Positions 10,971-23,852 are shown, counted from the first letter of the stretch. The stretch: DNA of 64,000 nucleotides from Plasmopara viticola (GCA_001695595.3 MBPM02000031.1:1-64000), one strand, 5' to 3'. Notes: generated by a model from the sequence alone, not told the origin. A program made the numbers and translations.

Positions 10971-11043
10971 TGGACACTGGGGGTATCGATCCCCCTACCT
11001 CCCGCATGCGAAGCGGGCGCTCTACCATTTGAGCTAAGCGCCC
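10971..11043 (-). tRNA. tRNA-Ala (CGC), type A
   Basis: Identical intact copy; unit length 834. Confidence 0.93.
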
Positions 11044-11291
11044 TGACAAGTTTGTGCATCCCACAGACAACACGTACTTCACTAATATAGTACTGAGCGA
11101 AACTAGAGAAGTAAGACCAAGAACTTTAGATGTTCGTATGGCTACACATATGATAGTGCTGGTAGGAAAGAAAAAGAATTATTTTCTCAGAAATGTACTA
11201 AACACTTCTCAAGCTTTACCGGTTGGAAATTGGTTACCATACGATGTCGAAGCACTCGTAAGGCCATTTGAAGCTTTCATGATGTAACATG

Positions 11292-11364
11292 TGGATCCTG
11301 GGGGTATCGATCCCTCTACCTCCCGCATGCGAAGTGGGCGCTCTACCATTTGAGCTAAGTGCCA
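11292..11364 (-). pseudogene. tRNA-Ala type B
   Basis: Identical to the reference type B copy. Confidence 0.85.
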
Positions 11365-11804
11365 ATTGGGGTGTAGACGGTCCAACAAAATATTTGCGAC
11401 CCCGAACAAGATAAGAAAAGTAACAAGACGAAAAATCGATTATAGGTGTATAGAAGCTTAGCTAAGCCGAGAAGCTATAGGTTGAGTAATTTTTTTAATA
11501 CATGACATTTTTAACTCAGCGAAGCGCTCTGACAGGCTAGTGCATCTCACTTAGCTTTTCACGCATACTGCAAACTCACACTATTCAGATAACGCGCATT
11601 TTCAAGAGTTTTACGGATCGCCGAGCAATACAAGATTAACGATTGTTTGACACTTTAATGGCTACACCCATACCGGTGTTGGATTCTCGTATAAACGAAC
11701 CAAAATCGTTGAAGTTTATGCACGGTTGACGATTTGTTATCATTAGATGTCGAAGCACTCGCTAGGTAAAAAGTGTGCGCTTATGACTTCCATGATGTAA
11801 CAAG

Positions 11805-11877
11805 TGGACACTGGGGGTATCGATCCCCCTACCTCCCGCATGCGAAGCGGGCGCTCTACCATTTGAGCTAAGCGCCC
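11805..11877 (-). tRNA. tRNA-Ala (CGC), type A
   Basis: Identical intact copy; unit length 830. Confidence 0.93.
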
Positions 11878-12125
11878 TGACAAGTTTGTGCATCCCACAG
11901 ACAACACGTACTTCACTAATATAGTACTGAGCGAAACTAGAGAAGTAAGACCAAGAACTTTAGATGTTCGTATGGCTACACATATGATAGTGCTGGTAGG
12001 AAAGAAAAAGAATTATTTTCTCAGAAATGTACTAAACACTTCTCAAGCTTTACCGGTTGGAAATTGGTTACCATACGATGTCGAAGCACTCGTAAGGCCA
12101 TTTGAAGCTTTCATGATGTAACATG

Positions 12126-12198
12126 TGGATCCTGGGGGTATCGATCCCTCTACCTCCCGCATGCGAAGTGGGCGCTCTACCATTTGAGCTAAGTGCCA
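12126..12198 (-). pseudogene. tRNA-Ala type B
   Basis: Identical to the reference type B copy. Confidence 0.85.
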
Positions 12199-12634
12199 AT
12201 TGGGGTGTAGACGGTCCAACAAAATATTTGCGACCCCGAACAAGATAAGAAAAGTAACAAGACGAAAAATCGATTATAGGTGTATAGAAGCTTAGCTAAG
12301 AAAGCTATAGGTTGAGTAATTTTTTTAATACATGACATTTTTAACTCAGCGAAGCGCTCTGACAGGCTAGTGCATCTCACTTAGCTTTTCACGCATACTG
12401 CAAACTCACACTATTCAGATAACGCGCATTTTCAAGAGTTTTACGGATCGCCGAGCAATACAAGATTAACGATTGTTTGACACTTTAATGGCTACACCCA
12501 TACCGGTGTTGGATTCTCGTATAAACGAACCAAAATCGTTGAAGTTTATGCACGGTTGACGATTTGTTATCATTAGATGTCGAAGCACTCGCTAGGTAAA
12601 AAGTGTGCGCTTATGACTTCCATGATGTAACAAG

Positions 12635-12707
12635 TGGACACTGGGGGTATCGATCCCCCTACCTCCCGCATGCGAAGCGGGCGCTCTACCATTTGAGCTA
12701 AGCGCCC
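12635..12707 (-). tRNA. tRNA-Ala (CGC), type A
   Basis: Identical intact copy; unit length 834. Confidence 0.93.
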
Positions 12708-12955
12708 TGACAAGTTTGTGCATCCCACAGACAACACGTACTTCACTAATATAGTACTGAGCGAAACTAGAGAAGTAAGACCAAGAACTTTAGATGTTCG
12801 TATGGCTACACATATGATAGTGCTGGTAGGAAAGAAAAAGAATTATTTTCTCAGAAATGTACTAAACACTTCTCAAGCTTTACCGGTTGGAAATTGGTTA
12901 CCATACGATGTCGAAGCACTCGTAAGGCCATTTGAAGCTTTCATGATGTAACATG

Positions 12956-13028
12956 TGGATCCTGGGGGTATCGATCCCTCTACCTCCCGCATGCGAAGTG
13001 GGCGCTCTACCATTTGAGCTAAGTGCCA
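12956..13028 (-). pseudogene. tRNA-Ala type B
   Basis: Identical to the reference type B copy. Confidence 0.85.
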
Positions 13029-13468
13029 ATTGGGGTGTAGACGGTCCAACAAAATATTTGCGACCCCGAACAAGATAAGAAAAGTAACAAGACGAAAAAT
13101 CGATTATAGGTGTATAGAAGCTTAGCTAAGCCGAGAAGCTATAGGTTGAGTAATTTTTTTAATACATGACATTTTTAACTCAGCGAAGCGCTCTGACAGG
13201 CTAGTGCATCTCACTTAGCTTTTCACGCATACTGCAAACTCACACTATTCAGATAACGCGCATTTTCAAGAGTTTTACGGATCGCCGAGCAATACAAGAT
13301 TAACGATTGTTTGACACTTTAATGGCTACACCCATACCGGTGTTGGATTCTCGTATAAACGAACCAAAATCGTTGAAGTTTATGCACGGTTGACGATTTG
13401 TTATCATTAGATGTCGAAGCACTCGCTAGGTAAAAAGTGTGCGCTTATGACTTCCATGATGTAACAAG

Positions 13469-13541
13469 TGGACACTGGGGGTATCGATCCCCCTACCTCC
13501 CGCATGCGAAGCGGGCGCTCTACCATTTGAGCTAAGCGCCC
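13469..13541 (-). tRNA. tRNA-Ala (CGC), type A
   Basis: Identical intact copy; unit length 830. Confidence 0.93.
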
Positions 13542-13789
13542 TGACAAGTTTGTGCATCCCACAGACAACACGTACTTCACTAATATAGTACTGAGCGAAA
13601 CTAGAGAAGTAAGACCAAGAACTTTAGATGTTCGTATGGCTACACATATGATAGTGCTGGTAGGAAAGAAAAAGAATTATTTTCTCAGAAATGTACTAAA
13701 CACTTCTCAAGCTTTACCGGTTGGAAATTGGTTACCATACGATGTCGAAGCACTCGTAAGGCCATTTGAAGCTTTCATGATGTAACATG

Positions 13790-13862
13790 TGGATCCTGGG
13801 GGTATCGATCCCTCTACCTCCCGCATGCGAAGTGGGCGCTCTACCATTTGAGCTAAGTGCCA
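13790..13862 (-). pseudogene. tRNA-Ala type B
   Basis: Identical to the reference type B copy. Confidence 0.85.
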
Positions 13863-14298
13863 ATTGGGGTGTAGACGGTCCAACAAAATATTTGCGACCC
13901 CGAACAAGATAAGAAAAGTAACAAGACGAAAAATCGATTATAGGTGTATAGAAGCTTAGCTAAGAAAGCTATAGGTTGAGTAATTTTTTTAATACATGAC
14001 ATTTTTAACTCAGCGAAGCGCTCTGACAGGCTAGTGCATCTCACTTAGCTTTTCACGCATACTGCAAACTCACACTATTCAGATAACGCGCATTTTCAAG
14101 AGTTTTACGGATCGCCGAGCAATACAAGATTAACGATTGTTTGACACTTTAATGGCTACACCCATACCGGTGTTGGATTCTCGTATAAACGAACCAAAAT
14201 CGTTGAAGTTTATGCACGGTTGACGATTTGTTATCATTAGATGTCGAAGCACTCGCTAGGTAAAAAGTGTGCGCTTATGACTTCCATGATGTAACAAG

Positions 14299-14371
14299 TG
14301 GACACTGGGGGTATCGATCCCCCTACCTCCCGCATGCGAAGCGGGCGCTCTACCATTTGAGCTAAGCGCCC
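14299..14371 (-). tRNA. tRNA-Ala (CGC), type A
   Basis: Identical intact copy; unit length 834, first of five consecutive 834-bp units. Confidence 0.93.
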
Positions 14372-14619
14372 TGACAAGTTTGTGCATCCCACAGACAACA
14401 CGTACTTCACTAATATAGTACTGAGCGAAACTAGAGAAGTAAGACCAAGAACTTTAGATGTTCGTATGGCTACACATATGATAGTGCTGGTAGGAAAGAA
14501 AAAGAATTATTTTCTCAGAAATGTACTAAACACTTCTCAAGCTTTACCGGTTGGAAATTGGTTACCATACGATGTCGAAGCACTCGTAAGGCCATTTGAA
14601 GCTTTCATGATGTAACATG

Positions 14620-14692
14620 TGGATCCTGGGGGTATCGATCCCTCTACCTCCCGCATGCGAAGTGGGCGCTCTACCATTTGAGCTAAGTGCCA
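14620..14692 (-). pseudogene. tRNA-Ala type B
   Basis: Identical to the reference type B copy. Confidence 0.85.
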
Positions 14693-15132
14693 ATTGGGGT
14701 GTAGACGGTCCAACAAAATATTTGCGACCCCGAACAAGATAAGAAAAGTAACAAGACGAAAAATCGATTATAGGTGTATAGAAGCTTAGCTAAGCCGAGA
14801 AGCTATAGGTTGAGTAATTTTTTTAATACATGACATTTTTAACTCAGCGAAGCGCTCTGACAGGCTAGTGCATCTCACTTAGCTTTTCACGCATACTGCA
14901 AACTCACACTATTCAGATAACGCGCATTTTCAAGAGTTTTACGGATCGCCGAGCAATACAAGATTAACGATTGTTTGACACTTTAATGGCTACACCCATA
15001 CCGGTGTTGGATTCTCGTATAAACGAACCAAAATCGTTGAAGTTTATGCACGGTTGACGATTTGTTATCATTAGATGTCGAAGCACTCGCTAGGTAAAAA
15101 GTGTGCGCTTATGACTTCCATGATGTAACAAG

Positions 15133-15205
15133 TGGACACTGGGGGTATCGATCCCCCTACCTCCCGCATGCGAAGCGGGCGCTCTACCATTTGAGCTAAG
15201 CGCCC
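15133..15205 (-). tRNA. tRNA-Ala (CGC), type A
   Basis: Identical intact copy; unit length 834. Confidence 0.93.
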
Positions 15206-15453
15206 TGACAAGTTTGTGCATCCCACAGACAACACGTACTTCACTAATATAGTACTGAGCGAAACTAGAGAAGTAAGACCAAGAACTTTAGATGTTCGTA
15301 TGGCTACACATATGATAGTGCTGGTAGGAAAGAAAAAGAATTATTTTCTCAGAAATGTACTAAACACTTCTCAAGCTTTACCGGTTGGAAATTGGTTACC
15401 ATACGATGTCGAAGCACTCGTAAGGCCATTTGAAGCTTTCATGATGTAACATG

Positions 15454-15526
15454 TGGATCCTGGGGGTATCGATCCCTCTACCTCCCGCATGCGAAGTGGG
15501 CGCTCTACCATTTGAGCTAAGTGCCA
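15454..15526 (-). pseudogene. tRNA-Ala type B
   Basis: Identical to the reference type B copy. Confidence 0.85.
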
Positions 15527-15966
15527 ATTGGGGTGTAGACGGTCCAACAAAATATTTGCGACCCCGAACAAGATAAGAAAAGTAACAAGACGAAAAATCG
15601 ATTATAGGTGTATAGAAGCTTAGCTAAGCCGAGAAGCTATAGGTTGAGTAATTTTTTTAATACATGACATTTTTAACTCAGCGAAGCGCTCTGACAGGCT
15701 AGTGCATCTCACTTAGCTTTTCACGCATACTGCAAACTCACACTATTCAGATAACGCGCATTTTCAAGAGTTTTACGGATCGCCGAGCAATACAAGATTA
15801 ACGATTGTTTGACACTTTAATGGCTACACCCATACCGGTGTTGGATTCTCGTATAAACGAACCAAAATCGTTGAAGTTTATGCACGGTTGACGATTTGTT
15901 ATCATTAGATGTCGAAGCACTCGCTAGGTAAAAAGTGTGCGCTTATGACTTCCATGATGTAACAAG

Positions 15967-16039
15967 TGGACACTGGGGGTATCGATCCCCCTACCTCCCG
16001 CATGCGAAGCGGGCGCTCTACCATTTGAGCTAAGCGCCC
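15967..16039 (-). tRNA. tRNA-Ala (CGC), type A
   Basis: Identical intact copy; unit length 834. Confidence 0.93.
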
Positions 16040-16287
16040 TGACAAGTTTGTGCATCCCACAGACAACACGTACTTCACTAATATAGTACTGAGCGAAACT
16101 AGAGAAGTAAGACCAAGAACTTTAGATGTTCGTATGGCTACACATATGATAGTGCTGGTAGGAAAGAAAAAGAATTATTTTCTCAGAAATGTACTAAACA
16201 CTTCTCAAGCTTTACCGGTTGGAAATTGGTTACCATACGATGTCGAAGCACTCGTAAGGCCATTTGAAGCTTTCATGATGTAACATG

Positions 16288-16360
16288 TGGATCCTGGGGG
16301 TATCGATCCCTCTACCTCCCGCATGCGAAGTGGGCGCTCTACCATTTGAGCTAAGTGCCA
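16288..16360 (-). pseudogene. tRNA-Ala type B
   Basis: Identical to the reference type B copy. Confidence 0.85.
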
Positions 16361-16800
16361 ATTGGGGTGTAGACGGTCCAACAAAATATTTGCGACCCCG
16401 AACAAGATAAGAAAAGTAACAAGACGAAAAATCGATTATAGGTGTATAGAAGCTTAGCTAAGCCGAGAAGCTATAGGTTGAGTAATTTTTTTAATACATG
16501 ACATTTTTAACTCAGCGAAGCGCTCTGACAGGCTAGTGCATCTCACTTAGCTTTTCACGCATACTGCAAACTCACACTATTCAGATAACGCGCATTTTCA
16601 AGAGTTTTACGGATCGCCGAGCAATACAAGATTAACGATTGTTTGACACTTTAATGGCTACACCCATACCGGTGTTGGATTCTCGTATAAACGAACCAAA
16701 ATCGTTGAAGTTTATGCACGGTTGACGATTTGTTATCATTAGATGTCGAAGCACTCGCTAGGTAAAAAGTGTGCGCTTATGACTTCCATGATGTAACAAG

Positions 16801-16873
16801 TGGACACTGGGGGTATCGATCCCCCTACCTCCCGCATGCGAAGCGGGCGCTCTACCATTTGAGCTAAGCGCCC
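16801..16873 (-). tRNA. tRNA-Ala (CGC), type A
   Basis: Identical intact copy; unit length 834. Confidence 0.93.
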
Positions 16874-17121
16874 TGACAAGTTTGTGCATCCCACAGACAA
16901 CACGTACTTCACTAATATAGTACTGAGCGAAACTAGAGAAGTAAGACCAAGAACTTTAGATGTTCGTATGGCTACACATATGATAGTGCTGGTAGGAAAG
17001 AAAAAGAATTATTTTCTCAGAAATGTACTAAACACTTCTCAAGCTTTACCGGTTGGAAATTGGTTACCATACGATGTCGAAGCACTCGTAAGGCCATTTG
17101 AAGCTTTCATGATGTAACATG

Positions 17122-17194
17122 TGGATCCTGGGGGTATCGATCCCTCTACCTCCCGCATGCGAAGTGGGCGCTCTACCATTTGAGCTAAGTGCCA
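17122..17194 (-). pseudogene. tRNA-Ala type B
   Basis: Identical to the reference type B copy. Confidence 0.85.
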
Positions 17195-17634
17195 ATTGGG
17201 GTGTAGACGGTCCAACAAAATATTTGCGACCCCGAACAAGATAAGAAAAGTAACAAGACGAAAAATCGATTATAGGTGTATAGAAGCTTAGCTAAGCCGA
17301 GAAGCTATAGGTTGAGTAATTTTTTTAATACATGACATTTTTAACTCAGCGAAGCGCTCTGACAGGCTAGTGCATCTCACTTAGCTTTTCACGCATACTG
17401 CAAACTCACACTATTCAGATAACGCGCATTTTCAAGAGTTTTACGGATCGCCGAGCAATACAAGATTAACGATTGTTTGACACTTTAATGGCTACACCCA
17501 TACCGGTGTTGGATTCTCGTATAAACGAACCAAAATCGTTGAAGTTTATGCACGGTTGACGATTTGTTATCATTAGATGTCGAAGCACTCGCTAGGTAAA
17601 AAGTGTGCGCTTATGACTTCCATGATGTAACAAG

Positions 17635-17707
17635 TGGACACTGGGGGTATCGATCCCCCTACCTCCCGCATGCGAAGCGGGCGCTCTACCATTTGAGCTA
17701 AGCGCCC
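17635..17707 (-). tRNA. tRNA-Ala (CGC), type A
   Basis: Identical intact copy; unit length 834. Confidence 0.93.
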
Positions 17708-17955
17708 TGACAAGTTTGTGCATCCCACAGACAACACGTACTTCACTAATATAGTACTGAGCGAAACTAGAGAAGTAAGACCAAGAACTTTAGATGTTCG
17801 TATGGCTACACATATGATAGTGCTGGTAGGAAAGAAAAAGAATTATTTTCTCAGAAATGTACTAAACACTTCTCAAGCTTTACCGGTTGGAAATTGGTTA
17901 CCATACGATGTCGAAGCACTCGTAAGGCCATTTGAAGCTTTCATGATGTAACATG

Positions 17956-18028
17956 TGGATCCTGGGGGTATCGATCCCTCTACCTCCCGCATGCGAAGTG
18001 GGCGCTCTACCATTTGAGCTAAGTGCCA
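17956..18028 (-). pseudogene. tRNA-Ala type B
   Basis: Identical to the reference type B copy. Confidence 0.85.
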
Positions 18029-18468
18029 ATTGGGGTGTAGACGGTCCAACAAAATATTTGCGACCCCGAACAAGATAAGAAAAGTAACAAGACGAAAAAT
18101 CGATTATAGGTGTATAGAAGCTTAGCTAAGCCGAGAAGCTATAGGTTGAGTAATTTTTTTAATACATGACATTTTTAACTCAGCGAAGCGCTCTGACAGG
18201 CTAGTGCATCTCACTTAGCTTTTCACGCATACTGCAAACTCACACTATTCAGATAACGCGCATTTTCAAGAGTTTTACGGATCGCCGAGCAATACAAGAT
18301 TAACGATTGTTTGACACTTTAATGGCTACACCCATACCGGTGTTGGATTCTCGTATAAACGAACCAAAATCGTTGAAGTTTATGCACGGTTGACGATTTG
18401 TTATCATTAGATGTCGAAGCACTCGCTAGGTAAAAAGTGTGCGCTTATGACTTCCATGATGTAACAAG

Positions 18469-18541
18469 TGGACACTGGGGGTATCGATCCCCCTACCTCC
18501 CGCATGCGAAGCGGGCGCTCTACCATTTGAGCTAAGCGCCC
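18469..18541 (-). tRNA. tRNA-Ala (CGC), type A
   Basis: Identical intact copy; last of the uninterrupted run of perfect copies. Spacer 1 to its right has lost one base near 18,583. Confidence 0.93.
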
Positions 18542-18788
18542 TGACAAGTTTGTGCATCCCACAGACAACACGTACTTCACTATATAGTACTGAGCGAAAC
18601 TAGAGAAGTAAGACCAAGAACTTTAGATGTTCGTATGGCTACACATATGATAGTGCTGGTAGGAAAGAAAAAGAATTATTTTCTCAGAAATGTACTAAAC
18701 ACTTCTCAAGCTTTACCGGTTGGAAATTGGTTACCATACGATGTCGAAGCACTCGTAAGGCCATTTGAAGCTTTCATGATGTAACATG

Positions 18789-18861
18789 TGGATCCTGGGG
18801 GTATCGATCCCTCTACCTCCCGCATGCGAAGTGGGCGCTCTACCATTTGAGCTAAGTGCCA
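18789..18861 (-). pseudogene. tRNA-Ala type B
   Basis: Identical to the reference type B copy. Confidence 0.85.
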
Positions 18862-19301
18862 ATTGGGGTGTAGACGGTCCAACAAAATATTTGCGACCCC
18901 GAACAAGATAAGAAAAGTAACAAGACGAAAAATCGATTATAGGTGTATAGAAGCTTAGCTAAGCCGAGAAGCTATAGGTTGAGTAATTTTTTTAATACAT
19001 GACATTTTTAACTCAGCGAAGCGCTCTGACAGGCTAGTGCATCTCACTTAGCTTTTCACGCATACTGCAAACTCACACTATTCAGATAACGCGCATTTTC
19101 AAGAGTTTTACGGATCGCCGAGCAATACAAGATTAACGATTGTTTGACACTTTAATGGCTACACCCATACCGGTGTTGGATTCTCGTATAAACGAACCAA
19201 AATCGTTGAAGTTTATGCACGGTTGACGATTTGTTATCATTAGATGTCGAAGCACTCGCTAGGTAAAAAGTGTGCGCTTATGACTTCCATGATGTAACAA
19301 G

Positions 19302-19373
19302 TGGACACTGGGGGTATCGATCCCCTACCTCCCGCATGCGAAGCGGGCGCTCTACCATTTGAGCTAAGCGCCC
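19302..19373 (-). tRNA. tRNA-Ala (CGC), type A, 1-nt T-arm deletion
   Basis: 72 nt: the T stem has lost one G on the tRNA strand (GGGG instead of GGGGG), so the arm is one base short. Acceptor, D and anticodon arms are intact. Probably impaired. Confidence 0.6.
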
Positions 19374-19619
19374 TGACAAGTTTGTGCATCCCACAGACAA
19401 CACGTACTTCACTTATATATTACTGAGCGAAACTAGAGAAGTAAGACCAAGAACTTTAGATGTTCGTATGGCTACACATATGATAGTGCTGGTAGGAAAG
19501 AAAAAAAAAATTTCTCAGAAATGTACTAATCACTTCTCAAGCTTTACCGGTTGGAAATTGGTTACCATACGATGTCGAAGCACTCGTAAGGCCATTTGAA
19601 GCTTTCATGATGTAACATG

Positions 19620-19692
19620 TGGATCCTGGGGGTATCGATCCCTCTACCTCCCGCATGCGAAGTGGGCGCTCTACCATTTGAGCTAAGTGCCA
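19620..19692 (-). pseudogene. tRNA-Ala type B
   Basis: Identical to the reference type B copy. The preceding spacer has an A-run change at 19,500-19,510. Confidence 0.82.
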
Positions 19693-20127
19693 ATTGGGGT
19701 GTAGACGGTCCAACAAAATATTTGCGACCCCGAACAAGATAAGAAAAGTAACAAGACGAAAAATCGATTATAGGTGTATAGAAGCTTAGCTAAGAAGCTA
19801 TAGGTTGAGTAATTTTTTTAATACATGACATTTTTAACTCAGCGAAGCGCTCTGACAGGCTAGTGCATCTCACTTAGCTTTTCACGCATACTGCAAACTC
19901 ACACTATTCAGATAACGCGCATTTTCAAGAGTTTTACGGATCGCCGAGCAATACAAGATTAACGATTGTTTGACACTTTAATGGCTACACCCATACCGGT
20001 GTTGGATTCTCGTATAAACGAACCAAAATCGTTGAAGTTTATGCACGGTTGACGATTTGTTATCATTAGATGTCGAAGCACTCGCTAGGTAAAAAGTGTG
20101 CGCTTATGACTTCCATGATGTAACAAG

Positions 20128-20199
20128 TGGACACTGGGGGTATCGATCCCCTACCCCCCGCATGTGAAGCGGGCGCTCTACCATTTGAGCTCAGCGCCC
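20128..20199 (-). pseudogene. tRNA-Ala body with Val anticodon (CAC)
   Basis: 72 nt. The anticodon loop reads TTCACAT, so CGC has become CAC (reads GUG, valine). The acceptor GGGCGCT/AGTGTCC and G3:U70 are intact, so the body is still alanine-type. U8 is changed to G, the variable-loop side has an extra G, and the T stem has lost one base. These defects argue for a pseudogene. Confidence 0.7.
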
Positions 20200-20446
20200 T
20201 GACAAGTTTGTGCATCCCACAGACAACACGTACTTCACTATATATTACTGAGCGAAACTAGAGAAGTAAGACCAAGAACTTTAGATGTTCGTATGGCTAC
20301 ACATATGATAGTGCTGGTAGGAAAGAAAAAGAATTATTTTCTCAGAAATGTACTAAACACTTCTCAAGCTTTACCGGTTGGAAATTGGTTACCATACGAT
20401 GTCGAAGCACTCGTAAGGCCATTTGAAGCTTTCATGATGTAACAAG

Positions 20447-20519
20447 TGGATCCTGGGGGTATCGATCCCTCTACCTCCCGCATGCGAAGTGGGCGCTCTA
20501 CCATTTGAGCTAAGTGCCA
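20447..20519 (-). pseudogene. tRNA-Ala type B
   Basis: Same body as the reference type B; the 3' flank now reads aacaagt instead of aacatgt, a variant shared by most copies to the right. Confidence 0.82.
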
Positions 20520-20959
20520 ATTGGGGTGTAGACGGTCCAACAAAATATTTGCGACCCCGAACAAGATAAGAAAAGTAACAAGACGAAAAATCGATTATAG
20601 GTGTATAGAAGCTTAGCTAAGCCGAGAAGCTATAGGTTGAGTAATTTTTTTAATACATGACATTTTTAACTCAGCGAAGCGCTCTGACAGGCTAGTGCAT
20701 CTCACTTAGCTTTTCACGCATACTGCAAACTCACACTATTCAGATAACGCGCATTTTCAAGAGTTTTACGGATCGCCGAGCAATACAAGATTAACGATTG
20801 TTTGACACTTTAATGGCTACACCCATACCGGTGTTGGATTCTCGTATAAACGAACCAAAATCGTTGAAGTTTATGCACGGTTGACGATTTGTTATCATTA
20901 GATGTCGAAGCACTCGCTAGGTAAAAAGTGTGCGCTTATGACTTCCATGATGTAACAAG

Positions 20960-21032
20960 TGGACACTGGGGGTATCGATCCCCCTACCTCCCGCATGCGA
21001 AGCGGGCGCTCTACCATTTGAGCTAAGCGCCC
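20960..21032 (-). tRNA. tRNA-Ala (CGC), type A
   Basis: Identical to 103-175 although its neighbours on both sides carry changes. Confidence 0.92.
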
Positions 21033-21280
21033 TGACAAGTTTGTGCATCCCACAGACAACACGTACTTCACTTATATATTACTGAGCGAAACTAGAGAAG
21101 TAAGACCAAGAACTTTGGATGTTCGTATGGCTACACATATGATAGTGCTGGTAGGAAAGAAAAAGAATTATTTTCTCAGAAATGTACTAAACACTTCTCA
21201 AGCTTTACCGGTTGGAAATTGGTTACCATACGATGTCGAAGCACTCGTAAGGCCATTTGAAGCTTTCATGATGTAACAAG

Positions 21281-21353
21281 TGGATCCTGGGGGTATCGAT
21301 CCCTCTACCTCCCGCATGCGAAGTGGGCGCTCTACCATTTGAGCTAAGTGCCA
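21281..21353 (-). pseudogene. tRNA-Ala type B
   Basis: Same body as the reference type B. Confidence 0.82.
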
Positions 21354-21793
21354 ATTGGGGTGTAGACGGTCCAACAAAATATTTGCGACCCCGAACAAGA
21401 TAAGAAAAGTAACAAGACGAAAAATCGATTATAGGTGTATAGAAGCTTAGCTAAGCCGAGAAGCTATAGGTTGAGTAATTTTTTTAATACATGACATTTT
21501 TAACTCAGCGAAGCGCTCTGACAGGCTAGTGCATCTCACTTAGCTTTTCACGCATACTGCAAACTCACACTATTCAGATAGCGCGCATTTTCAAGAGTTT
21601 TACGGATCGCCGAGCAATACAAGATTAACGATTGTTTGACACTTTAATGGCTACACCCATACCGGTGTTGGATTCTCGTATAAACGAACCAAAATCGTTG
21701 AAGTTTATGCACGGTTGACGATTTGTTATCATTAGATGTCGAAGCACTCGCTAGGTAAAAAGTGTGCGCTTATGACTTCCATGATGTAACAAG

Positions 21794-21866
21794 TGGACAC
21801 TGGGGGTATCGATCCCCCTACCTCCCGCATGCGAAGCGGGCGCTCTTCCATTTGAGCTAAGCGCCC
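21794..21866 (-). tRNA. tRNA-Ala (CGC), type A, D-loop variant
   Basis: All stems intact. The D loop reads AAATGGAA (U20 to A). Confidence 0.8.
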
Positions 21867-22114
21867 TGACAAGTTTGTGCATCCCACAGACAACACGTAC
21901 TTCACTTATATATTACTGAGCGAAACTAGAGAAGTAAGACCAAGAACTTTGGATGTTCGTATGGCTACACATATGATAGTGCTGGTAGGAAAGAAAAAGA
22001 ATTATTTTCTCAGAAATGTACTAAACACTTCTCAAGCTTTACCGGTTGGAAATTGGTTACCATACGATGTCGAAGCACTCGTAAGGCCATTAGAAGCTTT
22101 CATGATGTAACAAG

Positions 22115-22187
22115 TGGATCCTGGGGGTATCGATCCCTCTACCTCCCGCATGCGAAGTGGGCGCTCTACCATTTGAGCTAAGTGGCA
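22115..22187 (-). pseudogene. tRNA-Ala type B
   Basis: As the reference type B with a further acceptor change (aagtggca on the plus strand). Confidence 0.8.
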
Positions 22188-22627
22188 ATTGGGGTGTAGA
22201 CGGTCCAACAAAATATTTGCGACCCCGAACAAGATAAGAAAAGTAACAAGACGAAAAATCGATTATAGGTGTATAGAAGCTTAGCTAAGCCGAGAAGCTA
22301 TAGGTTGAGTAATTTTTTTAATACATGACATTTTTAACTCAGCGAAGCGCTCTGACAGGCTAGTGCATCTCACTTAGCTTTTCACGCATACTGCAAACTC
22401 ACACTATTCAGATAACGCGCATTTTCAAGTGTTTTACGGATCGCCGAGCAATACAAGATTAACGATTGTTTGACACTTTAATGGCTACACCCATACCGGT
22501 GTTGGATTCTCGTATAAACGAACCAAAATCGTTGAAGTTTATGCACGGTTGACGATTTGTTATCATTAGATGTCGAAGCACTCGCTAGGTAAAAAGTGTG
22601 CGCTTATGACTTCCATGATGTAACAAG

Positions 22628-22700
22628 TGGACACTGGGGGTATCGATCCCTCTACCTCCCGCATGCGAAGCGGGCGCTCTACCATCTGAGCCAAGCGCCC
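22628..22700 (-). tRNA. tRNA-Ala (CGC), type A, alternative D arm
   Basis: Acceptor intact. Position 9 is G and the D loop is AGATGGTA, closer to the general eukaryotic tRNA-Ala form. The T stem GAGGG/CCCCC has one A-C mismatch. Same allele as 27,375-27,447. Confidence 0.7.
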
Positions 22701-22945
22701 TGACAAGTTTGTGCATCCCACAGATAACACGTACTTCACTTATATATTACTGAGCGAAACTAGAGAAGTAAGACCAAGAACTTTGGATGTTCGTATGGCT
22801 ACACATATGATAGTGCTGGTAGGAAAAAAAAGATTTTTTCTCAGAAATGTACTAAACACTTCTCAAGCTTTACCGGTTGGAAATTGGTTACCATACGATG
22901 TCGAAGCACTCGTAAGGCCATTAGAAGCTTTCATGATGTAACAAG

Positions 22946-23018
22946 TGGACACTGGGGGTATCGATCCCTCTACCTCCCGCATGCGAAGTGGGCGCTCTAC
23001 CATTTGAGCTAAGTGCCA
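22946..23018 (-). pseudogene. tRNA-Ala type B with type A 3' half
   Basis: The 3' end is AGTGTCC, so the acceptor TGGCACT/AGTGTCC pairs everywhere except 1-72. Anticodon-stem and T-stem mismatches remain. Confidence 0.7.
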
Positions 23019-23458
23019 ATTGGGGTGTAGACGGTCCAACAAAATATTTGCGACCCCGAACAAGATAAGAAAAGTAACAAGACGAAAAATCGATTATAGG
23101 TGTATAGAAGCTTAGCTAAGCCGAGAAGCTATAGGTTGAGTAATTTTTTTAATACATGACATTTTTAACTCAGCGAAGCGCTCTGACAGGCTAGTGCATC
23201 TCACTTAGCTTTTCACGCATACTGCAAACTCACACTATTCAGATAACGCGCATTTTCAAGTGTTTTACGGATCGCCGAGCAATACAAGATTAACGATTGT
23301 TTGACACTTTAATGGCTACACCCATACCGGTGTTGGATTCTCGTATAAACGAACCAAAATCGTTGAAGTTTATGCACGGTTGACGATTTGTTATCATTAG
23401 ATGTCGAAGCACTCGCTAGGTCAAAAGTGTGCGCTTATGACTTCCATGATGTAACAAG

Positions 23459-23531
23459 TGGACACTGGGGGTATCGATCCCCCTACCTCCCGCATGCGAA
23501 GCGGGCGCTCTTCCATCTGAGCTAAGCGCCC
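23459..23531 (-). tRNA. tRNA-Ala (CGC), type A, D-loop variant
   Basis: Stems intact; D loop AGATGGAA. The downstream terminator is reduced to T4. Confidence 0.75.
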
Positions 23532-23779
23532 TGACAAGTTTGTGCATCCCACAGACAACACGTACTTCACTTATATATTACTGAGCGAAACTAGAGAAGT
23601 AAGACCAAGAACTTTGGATGTTCGTATGGCTACACATATGATAGTGCTGGTAGGAAAGAAAAAGAATTATTTTCTCAGAAATGTACTAAACACTTCTCAA
23701 GCTTTACCGGTTGGAAATTGGTTACCATACGATGTCGAAGCACTCGTAAGACCATTAGAAGCTTTCATGATGTAACATG

Positions 23780-23852
23780 TGGATCCTGGGGGTATCGATC
23801 CCTCTACCTCCCGCATGCGAAGTGGGCGCTCTACCATTTGAGCTAAGTGCCA
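23780..23852 (-). pseudogene. tRNA-Ala type B
   Basis: Same body as the reference type B. Confidence 0.82.
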
